Positions 1 to 5,430 of a stretch of 6,742 nt of DNA are shown in pieces (within the stretch, counting starts at the first letter, position 1; every line of letters starts with the position of its first letter). The translations under genes were made by a program, and so were the position numbers. The stretch spans positions 1-6,742 of the forward strand of contig DKME01000045.1 in NCBI GenBank assembly GCA_002469525.1. Direction: 5' to 3'. The notes under the pieces are model-generated. The model did not search any database. It saw nothing but the letters and a program-made list of their open reading frames with translations, and was not told the origin of the DNA. Source of the DNA: Actinobacteria bacterium UBA7422. Its GTDB lineage: Bacteria > Actinomycetota > Actinomycetes > S36-B12.

Positions 1-42
1 GACATGGCAGCAGGGGATCAAGCAGCCGCTGCTCACATGTAA
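1..42 (+). CDS. Possible 3' end of an upstream gene (partial)
   Basis: Frame 1 is open from the window edge and reads DMAAGDQAAAAHM before a TAA at 40-42. The short Ala/Met/His tail resembles the flexible ends of secreted or copper-associated proteins, and the next genes on the same strand are copper-related, so a coding end is plausible. Thirteen codons cannot identify a family. Frame 2 is also open for about 30 codons here, so the reading frame is not proven. Confidence 0.3.
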   Translation, partial: DMAAGDQAAAAHM

Positions 43-81
43 CCGTTTCCTCATGAGTCGAATTCACATGAATCTCATGTG
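34..81. promoter_or_regulatory. CATG-centred palindrome cluster, candidate operator
   Basis: A perfect inverted repeat, CACATGA-ATC-TCATGTG, occupies 65-81. An 8-bp palindrome CTCATGAG lies at 50-57, and a further CACATG half-site lies at 34-39. The cluster begins in the last codons of the upstream frame and ends 9 bp before the candidate -35 element at 91. This is the layout expected of a repressor or activator site controlling the downstream copper/peroxidase genes. It does not resemble the CsoR or CopY operator patterns known to me, so the regulator is unknown. Confidence 0.45.
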
Positions 82-90
82 CCTTGCAGA

Positions 91-120
91 TTGCTATCGG
101 TAATGTGCAGGGTATATGCT
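91..120 (+). promoter_or_regulatory. Candidate leaderless promoter
   Basis: TTGCTA (91-96) and TATGCT (115-120) are separated by 18 bp. The -10 hexamer fits the actinobacterial TANNNT pattern and ends 6 nt before the GTG at 127. A transcript starting at or next to that GTG would be leaderless, which is common in Actinobacteria. No Shine-Dalgarno sequence is seen before the alternative starts at 79 and 103, which supports this reading. Inferred from pattern only. Confidence 0.4.
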
Positions 121-126
121 CTTGGA

Positions 127-645
127 GTGTCCTTCAGGCTGAAACTCGCCCTCATTGGGTCAGTCCTGGTTGGGCTAGGTGTTGGAGCACACACAATTGC
201 TGCCGGGTCAATTTCTCAGACCGGACTCCTGCTTTCGGTTCTTTTAGGATTTGGTCTCGCTGTCCCAATCTCGCGCGGTGCGTTGAAGCGTTTCCCGTTG
301 GCCCTCTCTATTTTCGGCGCAGAGATGCTGATTCACTTGTCACTCTGCGTGGGATCCCACGCCGCAGACCACTCGGCGGCGAGTGCGTTCATGCCATCAG
401 CTGTGATGTTGCTATGGCACGGTGTGGCGGCAACTATCGCGATGTTCACGATTACGTTCTTGGATTCGATTTATACGGCCTGGACCCGAATGATTTCTGC
501 GGCTATTGGTGGGTTTTATCTCACCTCAACGGTAGAGAGCGAAGTTAACGTCCGGGTAACTGGCAGCGATTCAGAATTTTTCCAAGAATTCTTAGTTACG
601 ACAGAAATCTCGCGCGGGCCACCCGCGTACGCACTTTGTGCGTAA
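127..645 (+). CDS. Small histidine-containing integral membrane protein
   Basis: The GTG at 127 gives a 172-residue protein starting MSFRLKLALIG. In-frame starts at 79 (GTG, 188 residues) and 103 (ATG) are possible, but 127 sits 6 nt after a TATGCT -10 and begins with a natural basic n-region. In 188-residue numbering there are about four hydrophobic segments, near 21-42, 47-64, 72-92 and 106-130. They are followed by a polar tail ending in an RGPP motif. Histidines 86, 94, 98 and 114 lie in or between the last two membrane segments and could bind metal. The layout, MLLxHxxAA-like helix and RGPP tail resemble uncharacterised actinobacterial membrane proteins that I recall near copper chaperone genes; this is recollection, not a family assignment. 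The PCu(A)C gene begins 35 bp downstream, which suggests a role in copper handling. Confidence 0.7.
   Translation: MSFRLKLALIGSVLVGLGVGAHTIAAGSISQTGLLLSVLLGFGLAVPISRGALKRFPLALSIFGAEMLIHLSLCVGSHAADHSAASAFMPSAVMLLWHGVAATIAMFTITFLDSIYTAWTRMISAAIGGFYLTSTVESEVNVRVTGSDSEFFQEFLVTTEISRGPPAYALCA
613..644 (+). other. Two adjacent perfect hairpins at the gene end
   Basis: Hairpin 1 is CGCGGG-CCA-CCCGCG at 613-627 (6-bp stem, 3-nt loop). Hairpin 2 is TACGCAC-TTT-GTGCGTA at 628-644 (7-bp stem, 3-nt loop) and runs into the TAA stop at 643-645. They abut with no spacer. No T-tract follows, so they do not make a standard Rho-independent terminator. They could act as partial terminators, RNA-processing barriers or stabilisers that set different expression of the membrane gene and the chaperone gene. 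Confidence 0.6.
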
Positions 646-680
646 GACATTTCTCGTTCGATACTTAATTAAGGATCACT

Positions 681-1301
681 GTGAAAAAAGTTGTTTCAGT
701 TATTTCAATTTCGGCAATTCTCTTTGTTGGTACAAGCGGCTTGGTCGCTGCTAACGCGGAAACGGCTCCTGAGCCTGGGGCCACCTGCGCAATGGGAACC
801 GCAATGACAGGCGGCATCAAAGTTGTCAAGAAAAAAACCTATGTTTGTATGCCCGACGGTGAGTGGTCTAAAGCGTTAAGAAAGAGCAAGTCGCCTTTGG
901 ACACAGAGGACATGTGGGTTAAGTCCGCTGATAAAGGTATGACCGCGGCATTTGGCACGATCTCAAACCCCACCACGAAAGACATTCGGATTATTGGTGT
1001 TCGTTCGAATCTCTTCACACCAATCGCGCAATTTCATGAGATGGCTAAAGATGCCGGTGGACAAATGATCATGACCGAAAAGAAAAAGGGCCTTGTGATT
1101 CCGGCCGGTGAGAGTATCGAGCTCAAACCTGGGGGCAACCACATCATGTTTATGAGCCTCAAAAAGCCCGTGACGGCCGGCACGCTGGTGCCTATCGTGT
1201 TGATTGGTTCAAACGGTGAACAGTTGAAGTTCAAGGCACTTGGCAAGGTGTATGCAGGTGCGAACGAAACTTACGAACCCTCCGGAATGTCAGGTATGTA
1301 G
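681..1301 (+). CDS. Secreted PCu(A)C-type copper chaperone
   Basis: The 206-residue product starts at GTG 681 with AAGGA (671-675) 5 nt upstream. Residues 1-26 form a Sec signal peptide (KK n-region, cleavage after ANA). Residues about 33-65 form a small module with Cys36 and Cys56 and a GxxxxYxC...GxW pattern seen in actinobacterial exported proteins. Residues about 78-175 are the PCu(A)C (DUF461) domain: H119, M121, M129/M131, then PGGNHIM with H154 and M156. The classic H(M)X10MX21HXM spacing is one residue longer in each gap. Family members hold Cu(I) through these His/Met residues outside the membrane and deliver it to cuproproteins such as the CuA site of cytochrome oxidase. The tail SGMSGM adds two Met. 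The DyP gene follows after 3 nt, so the two are almost certainly cotranscribed. Confidence 0.88.
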   Translation: MKKVVSVISISAILFVGTSGLVAANAETAPEPGATCAMGTAMTGGIKVVKKKTYVCMPDGEWSKALRKSKSPLDTEDMWVKSADKGMTAAFGTISNPTTKDIRIIGVRSNLFTPIAQFHEMAKDAGGQMIMTEKKKGLVIPAGESIELKPGGNHIMFMSLKKPVTAGTLVPIVLIGSNGEQLKFKALGKVYAGANETYEPSGMSGM

Positions 1302-1304
1302 TCG

Positions 1305-2507
1305 GTGACTGACAAAGGATTAACCCGAAGGGGCCTTTTTGCAATCGGCGGCGCCGCCATAGTTGGCGGCGCCGGCGGTTACGCGTTGGCTGGAGCACAT
1401 GCTCAGGAAAGCTCGCCTGTTGTAAGTCAGGTGTTGGTCAAGGCCTCGGACAACACGGCGAAAGTGAAGACGCCGTTTTACGGCGCCCTCCAAGCTGGGG
1501 TGAATACCCCCGCGCAGGTCTACACAAAATTCATTGGCATCAACGTTAACGATCCAAGTAAGGATTCGATTGAGGCAATCGGGCGGATCATGACAGACGA
1601 TGCTGCACGGCTGACCCAGGGTGAAGGTGCACTCGGGGACACTGAGCCTGAGATCGCGGCCAATCCAGCACGGTTAAGTATCACGTTGGGTGTTGGCCGG
1701 GAGTTCATCAAGAATCTGGGTATCTCGGTACCGGCGGCATTTCCTGCGATTCCCGCATTTAAGACAGACGCTTTAGATGAACAGTGGGGACAGAGTGATT
1801 TGGTTGTGCAGATTGGATCCGATGATCCTTTGACACTTTCACACGCCCAGCGAATGGTGACCAAGGACTTATCGACTTTGACTACAACCGCTTGGGTGCA
1901 GTCTGGTTTTCTGTCGCCAACCCCGGCTTTCGACGGTGGCGAGGCCAGTCGAAACCAAATGGGTCAAGTTGACGGAACCGTGAATCCGAATCTGGATCAG
2001 TATTCAGAGGTCGTCTGGATTGAAGAGGGCTCGTGGGCCGACGGCGGCACTGTTTTGATACTTCGTCGAATCCGGATGCTCATGGACGACTGGGATATTT
2101 TGGACCGAAGCGCAAAGGAGATCGTGGTGGGTACTTCCCTTGAAACCGGGGCGCCGCTCACGGGCACTAAAGAAAGTGATGTGGCCGACTTCACCGAACT
2201 CGATAATCAAGGGTTACCGGTAATCCCCATGAATGCGCATATTCGGGTTGCTCACGCAGAAACGACAGAAGAAATGATTTTGCGCAGGCCCTACAACTAC
2301 AACGTTGAACTGACCGACGGAACCAATGATATGGGTCTTCTTTTTGCGGCGTACACGAAAGATCCGGCTCAATCATTTATTCCGATGCAAGAGCGAATCG
2401 CGCAATCAGATGCGATGAATAAATGGGTTACCACCATTGGATCTGCCGCGTACTTGATTTTGCCAGGAGTGTCAGACGGTGAATTTCTCGGTGAGGTGCT
2501 GTTATAG
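1305..2507 (+). CDS. Tat-exported DyP-type heme peroxidase
   Basis: The 400-residue protein starts at GTG 1305, 3 nt after the chaperone stop, with only a weak CAGG upstream, so translation is probably coupled. The N-terminus is a Tat signal: RR at 8-9, a Gly/Ala-rich core, and an AHA cleavage site near 33. DyP hallmarks follow in order: GQVDG at 220-224 (GxxDG, distal Asp223), HIR at 312-314 (His312 the likely proximal heme ligand), ILRRPYNY at 325-332 (Arg327 the likely distal Arg), GLLFAAY at 344-350, and LPGV...LGEVLL at the end. Length and motif order match full-length EfeB/DtpA-like members (about 400-430 residues). Such enzymes fold with heme in the cytoplasm, cross by Tat and use H2O2. 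No efeU or efeO is visible. The pairing with a copper chaperone recalls Streptomyces DtpA. The usual PR after HIRxAx is replaced by AE, and the G of LRRGY by P. Confidence 0.92.
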   Translation: MTDKGLTRRGLFAIGGAAIVGGAGGYALAGAHAQESSPVVSQVLVKASDNTAKVKTPFYGALQAGVNTPAQVYTKFIGINVNDPSKDSIEAIGRIMTDDAARLTQGEGALGDTEPEIAANPARLSITLGVGREFIKNLGISVPAAFPAIPAFKTDALDEQWGQSDLVVQIGSDDPLTLSHAQRMVTKDLSTLTTTAWVQSGFLSPTPAFDGGEASRNQMGQVDGTVNPNLDQYSEVVWIEEGSWADGGTVLILRRIRMLMDDWDILDRSAKEIVVGTSLETGAPLTGTKESDVADFTELDNQGLPVIPMNAHIRVAHAETTEEMILRRPYNYNVELTDGTNDMGLLFAAYTKDPAQSFIPMQERIAQSDAMNKWVTTIGSAAYLILPGVSDGEFLGEVLL

Positions 2508-2527
2508 AGGTGCTGTTAGGGAGGTGC
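2493..2527 (+). repeat. 14-nt tandem repeat spanning the DyP stop codon
   Basis: GAGGTGCTGTTA occurs at 2493-2504 and again at 2507-2518, a 14-nt unit, and a third partial copy GAGGTGC starts at 2521. The TAG stop at 2505-2507 is made at the junction of units 1 and 2. The array looks like slipped-strand duplication of the sequence coding for EVLL at the DyP C-terminus. Confidence 0.7.
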
Positions 2528-2589
2528 GGTGCATGGGGAGACACGAGTAAATCCTCTGGTTTTTTGTCCTTCGGTAAATCCGTGGCACC
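2508..2589. other. Intergenic region with a direct repeat
   Basis: These 82 bp separate the DyP gene from the propeller gene. They hold the tail of the 14-nt tandem array, a direct repeat GTAAATCC at 2547-2554 and 2574-2581 (27 bp apart), and a six-T run at 2560-2565 with no convincing stem before it. No clear -35/-10 pair or Shine-Dalgarno sequence is visible, so it is unclear whether the downstream gene has its own promoter. Confidence 0.4.
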
Positions 2590-4281
2590 GTGGCGGTTAT
2601 GTATAAACTTCCCCGAAATTCTGTCCCTCGAAAATTTGTAGGCATTACTGCTGCAATTGGCGTGGTTGCTGCGGGTCTCACCGCAGTGACCCCTGTGAGC
2701 CCCGCCAGTGCCGCAACAGGAGACGTCACTTCGTTTCCCATTCCTATGAACAACTCCCAGCCTGGTCCAATGGCTCTGGACCCACTCGGAAACTTTTGGA
2801 TCGGCCTGACCGCCCTCGACCAAGTCGCCAAGGCAACTCCAACCGGTGAGTTAGTCACAATCGCAATCCCCAACGGTGCGGCAAAAGCGGGAACGTCAAG
2901 TTTGGCTCTGGGATCTCAGAATCGAATGTGGCTGACGGAAACAACTGCGAACCGGGTCAGTTACTTTGACACGCTCTCAAATCAATACACAGGTTTCGAT
3001 CTACCAACCAAAGAATCGGCACCGACAGGAATCACCTCCGGGCCCGATGGAGCTATGTGGTTCACCGAATACGCCGCAGACAAGATTGGCCGAATTACTA
3101 ATGCTGGAAAAATCACGGAATTTGGTCTGGATAAAGATTCCGGGCCGACCTCAATTGTTACAGGAACCGATGGTGCCCTGTGGTTCACAATGCAAGACGG
3201 CAATGCAATCGGTCGAATAACAACCTCAGGAACAGTTTCGAAGTTCGCACTGCCCAATGCCAATTCCAAACCGACCGACATTACAGTTGGCGAGGCTGGA
3301 AATCTATGGTTCACAGAGTCGGCCGGCAACAAAATAGGTCGAATGTCGATCAAGGGACTGCTCGCTGAGTTTGGTTTACCCACCGCGAATGCGGGACTTG
3401 ACCAGATCACATTGGGAGCTGATGGTCAACTTTGGTTCACTGAGTCGCTCACCAACCGTATTGGCCGAATCACTAACAGCGGTAGTGTTTCGGAGTTTGT
3501 TCTCCCCGGCGCCAATAACGGTCCGTCAGGGATTGTTGCTGGAATTGACGGAAATACGTGGTTCACTTCTAAAAACACGAACACGTTGAATCGCTTGTTA
3601 ACCGGTGTAACACCCAGCGCGACTACCGGTAGTCCCACATTGACCGCAACCAGCACCAAAACAGGGTCGACCGTGTCAACGAGCAATGGGAACTGGTTGT
3701 ACTCACCGACTTCATATAACTATCAGTGGCAAAGGTGTGCTGACAACACTGCGAATTCGTGTGTAGACATTCCTGGAGCGACACAAGCCGCATACGTGTT
3801 AACAGATGCTGATGCGAGCAAATTCCTTCAATCCAATGTCACTGGAGTGAACCTCAACGGTGTTGGGCAAGTCCCTTCGGTGAGTGCTCGTTTGGCAATT
3901 GACGGACTGCCACCCAAACTTCCGCCAGCACCCGTGGTCGGTGCCCAAAGCGTTCAGCTCGTTCCAGGTGTGACCGCAACCCTTAAGGGGGCTAAGACAG
4001 TCAAGATTGGCGACCGCAGGCTTTTCCGGGTAGTCGTGTCTGATCGCGCCGTGAAGGGCAAGGTCCGCATGAGCATCGTCAACTCAGCGGGTGTTGAGGT
4101 GTATGTGATTGCCAAGGGCAAGTGGATCAATAAAACGGGTAAGGCAAAGAAAGTAAAGAAGATCAAGAACACCTTGGCTCCGGGCTTCTACACGTTGAAA
4201 GCCGTGTACACACCGCGTGCGAACCAGTCAACAATTTATCCGGTCGCAACCCTGAGTAAGCCCATCCGCATAAGGCGATAG
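2590..4281 (+). CDS. Secreted seven-bladed Vgb-like propeller with Ig-like domain
   Basis: The 563-residue product starts at GTG 2590; an in-frame ATG at 2599 is equally possible, and neither has a good ribosome site. Residues 1-41 are a Sec signal peptide with an ASA cleavage site. Residues about 46-337 are a beta-propeller with seven W-containing strands (W70, 114, 157, 198, 240, 282, 324), mostly 41-44 residues apart, with WFTE...NxIGRI...G...EFxLP motifs as in streptogramin (virginiamycin B) lyases. In Vgb the catalytic His lies 14 residues before the Glu of WFTE. Here that position is G, S, T, T, T, D or S, so lyase activity is unlikely. Residues about 344-437 look like an Ig-like domain with Cys383/Cys391, and about 455-563 form a Lys-rich domain without LPXTG or a membrane anchor. 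A binding or cell-surface role is inferred. Confidence 0.85.
   Translation: MAVMYKLPRNSVPRKFVGITAAIGVVAAGLTAVTPVSPASAATGDVTSFPIPMNNSQPGPMALDPLGNFWIGLTALDQVAKATPTGELVTIAIPNGAAKAGTSSLALGSQNRMWLTETTANRVSYFDTLSNQYTGFDLPTKESAPTGITSGPDGAMWFTEYAADKIGRITNAGKITEFGLDKDSGPTSIVTGTDGALWFTMQDGNAIGRITTSGTVSKFALPNANSKPTDITVGEAGNLWFTESAGNKIGRMSIKGLLAEFGLPTANAGLDQITLGADGQLWFTESLTNRIGRITNSGSVSEFVLPGANNGPSGIVAGIDGNTWFTSKNTNTLNRLLTGVTPSATTGSPTLTATSTKTGSTVSTSNGNWLYSPTSYNYQWQRCADNTANSCVDIPGATQAAYVLTDADASKFLQSNVTGVNLNGVGQVPSVSARLAIDGLPPKLPPAPVVGAQSVQLVPGVTATLKGAKTVKIGDRRLFRVVVSDRAVKGKVRMSIVNSAGVEVYVIAKGKWINKTGKAKKVKKIKNTLAPGFYTLKAVYTPRANQSTIYPVATLSKPIRIRR
3058..3600 (+). repeat. 126-bp periodic propeller-blade repeats
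   Basis: The word TGGTTCAC, coding for the WFT core, recurs at 3181, 3307, 3433 and 3559, exactly 126 bp apart. A further copy at 3058 is 123 bp before the first of these. Each period carries similar IGRI and G...EF/KF coding segments, so the blades share DNA-level as well as protein-level similarity, consistent with duplication or gene conversion inside the gene. Confidence 0.75.
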
Positions 4282-4291
4282 CACTGCACTA

Positions 4292-4337
4292 GCCTTTCCC
4301 GGCACACGAAAATCGAAAGAATTTGACCGGGAAAGGC
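4292..4337 (+). promoter_or_regulatory. 11-bp inverted repeat hiding the transporter ribosome site
   Basis: GCCTTTCCCGG (4292-4302) and CCGGGAAAGGC (4327-4337) are perfect complements around a 24-nt A-rich loop. The right arm contains GGGAAAGG, the only Shine-Dalgarno-like sequence before the transporter. The left arm starts 10 nt after the upstream stop codon. A ribosome finishing the propeller gene would cover the left arm and could free the site, so translational coupling is a natural reading. No T-run follows, so it is not a normal terminator. The same dyad could instead bind a protein. Confidence 0.6.
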
Positions 4338-4339
4338 AG

Positions 4340-5185
4340 GTGCGTGTGGCTGCGCTGCTCGCACTTCTTTCCAGCCTTTCCTGGGGAGTCGCAGACTTCA
4401 TGGGTGGTCTGGCCGCAAGAAGGGCCGGTTCTGCTCAAGTACTAGCAGTTTCCTACCCTTCGGGCGCTGTAATCATCACGTTTCTCGCACTTTTTGTGAT
4501 TCCGGGAGAACTCTCAACAGACCTCATGGGAATCTCAGTCCTAACGGGCATTGTGGGATCAATTGCGATTGCCTTGCTGTATGCCGCATTGGTTCGTGGA
4601 CAGATGGGCGTTGTCTCACCGATAACAGCGGTCATGAGTGGTGCGGTCCCGGTGGTTGTTGGTCTACTTCGCGGTGAGGAAGTCACCGGGTTTGCATTTG
4701 CCGGGATGGGCCTCGCGGTTTTGGCTGTCGTACTCGTCAGTCGCGAGTCCGCCGCGCACCATGGCCGGACACCTTTGTCGGCAATTGCACTAGCTGTGGC
4801 ATCAGGCTTTGCAATAGGTGTGTACCTGACCGTTCTTGGTTCAGCACCTGAAAACTCTGGGGTGTGGGTCGCCAGTTTGGGTCGCTGGGTTTCCACTGTA
4901 ATCATGATCACATTTGTATTGGTGATTGTGCGTTCCTTTGACCGAAAAACTTTCCCCTGGATGATCGCAATTCTTGCAGGAGTTCTTGACACAACCGCAA
5001 ACGGGCTTTTTCAACTTGCGAGCCAACGAGGATTGTTGTCAGTTGTTGCCGTATTGGGATCCCTCTACCCGGTGGCGACCGTGGTACTTGCCAGAGTTGT
5101 CATAAAGGAACGCATGAATCGTGTTCAAGGTGTTGGAGTTTTCATGGCTTTGAGCGCCGCAATACTGCTCGCGATTAATTCCTGA
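4340..5185 (+). CDS. EamA/DMT-family transporter, about 10 TM segments
   Basis: The frame gives 281 residues from GTG 4340. A second GTG at 4346 (residue 3) has better spacing, 9 nt instead of 3, from AAAGG at 4332-4336, so the true start may be there. The protein is almost wholly hydrophobic with two homologous halves. The first ends in GVVSPITAVMSGAVPVVVG...GEEVTG..FAGMGLAVLAVV (about 90-132). The second ends in SVVAVLGSLYPVATVVLARVV...ERMNRVQGVGVFMAL (about 234-271). This P...L...E...Q..G pattern is the EamA (drug/metabolite transporter) signature. Members export or import small metabolites, and the substrate cannot be read from sequence. The gene ends 5 bp from the convergent small membrane gene, and the preceding inverted repeat suggests control by upstream translation. 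Confidence 0.9.
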   Translation: MRVAALLALLSSLSWGVADFMGGLAARRAGSAQVLAVSYPSGAVIITFLALFVIPGELSTDLMGISVLTGIVGSIAIALLYAALVRGQMGVVSPITAVMSGAVPVVVGLLRGEEVTGFAFAGMGLAVLAVVLVSRESAAHHGRTPLSAIALAVASGFAIGVYLTVLGSAPENSGVWVASLGRWVSTVIMITFVLVIVRSFDRKTFPWMIAILAGVLDTTANGLFQLASQRGLLSVVAVLGSLYPVATVVLARVVIKERMNRVQGVGVFMALSAAILLAINS

Positions 5186-5196
5186 TCGAGTTAATC
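5173..5196. other. AT-rich dyad across the convergent stop codons
   Basis: GATTAATTC (5173-5181) can pair with GAGTTAATC (5188-5196) through one G-U wobble, leaving a 6-nt loop. It spans the TGA of the transporter and the TAA of the minus-strand small gene. It may help end transcription from both sides, but it is AT-rich and has no T-tract, so a terminator role is only tentative. Confidence 0.3.
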
Positions 5197-5430
5197 TGTT
5201 GAGGCGAGTGCTTTCATGGCTTTTCTGACATAAAAGAAGAAAACAATGTTTGCGGTGGCGAGTGCGATAAATACTGCGGACAAAATTCCCCAACCTTGGT
5301 TTGAGCCGACGACGAAAGCCGCGCCGGCAAAAAAGATTGCTGCAAAAATTTGCAGAACCGAAGAGAAGCGGAGCTTGCGTAACTCGCGAGTCTTGAAGTC
5401 AGTCCGAGGTCGTTCATTTTCTTTTTCCAC
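5191..5430 (-). CDS. Small two-TM membrane protein, unknown function
   Basis: The 79-residue product starts at a GTG at 5428-5430, preceded on the minus strand by a strong AGGAG (5436-5440) with 5-nt spacing. Residues 1-22 are charged and hydrophilic (KENERPRTDFKTRELRKLR). Two membrane segments lie near 24-43 and 48-67 with a short NQGWG turn, and the end is basic then polar (VRKAMKALASTD). Both tails are predicted cytoplasmic by the positive-inside rule. The start lies 17 nt inside the oxyR 3' end in another frame, so the two genes are probably cotranscribed and coupled. I do not recognise a family. The link to oxyR suggests, but does not show, a role in peroxide stress. Confidence 0.75.
   Translation of the reverse strand: MEKENERPRTDFKTRELRKLRFSSVLQIFAAIFFAGAAFVVGSNQGWGILSAVFIALATANIVFFFYVRKAMKALASTD

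Noticed and set aside
84..548. 154-residue open frame overlapping the membrane protein gene
   Set aside because: It is Cys/Trp/Arg-rich with no domain or membrane pattern, and overlaps a frame with clear transmembrane periodicity; a shadow frame.
2536..2566. Possible Rho-independent terminator ending in six T
   Set aside because: No stable stem can be drawn directly before the T-run.
2428..2873. Minus-strand open frames across the DyP-propeller junction
   Set aside because: They are antisense to a clear signal peptide and propeller start and show no recognisable motifs.
2982..3410. 142-residue minus-strand frame with repeats
   Set aside because: Its repeated segments simply mirror the blade repeats of the propeller gene on the other strand.
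3058..3600. CRISPR-like regular repeats
   Set aside because: The repeats are 126 bp apart, in frame and encode propeller blades; there are no short identical repeats with unique spacers.
2590..4281. Streptogramin (virginiamycin B) resistance gene
   Set aside because: The catalytic His position is not His in any blade, and the protein has a signal peptide and extra domains not found in Vgb.
4292..4337. Inverted repeat as a Rho-independent terminator
   Set aside because: The loop is 24 nt and no T-tract follows; the right arm holds the next gene's ribosome site.
4453..4992. 179-residue minus-strand frame
   Set aside because: It is antisense to the EamA transporter; its Thr/Pro/Arg-rich content is the reverse complement of hydrophobic codons.
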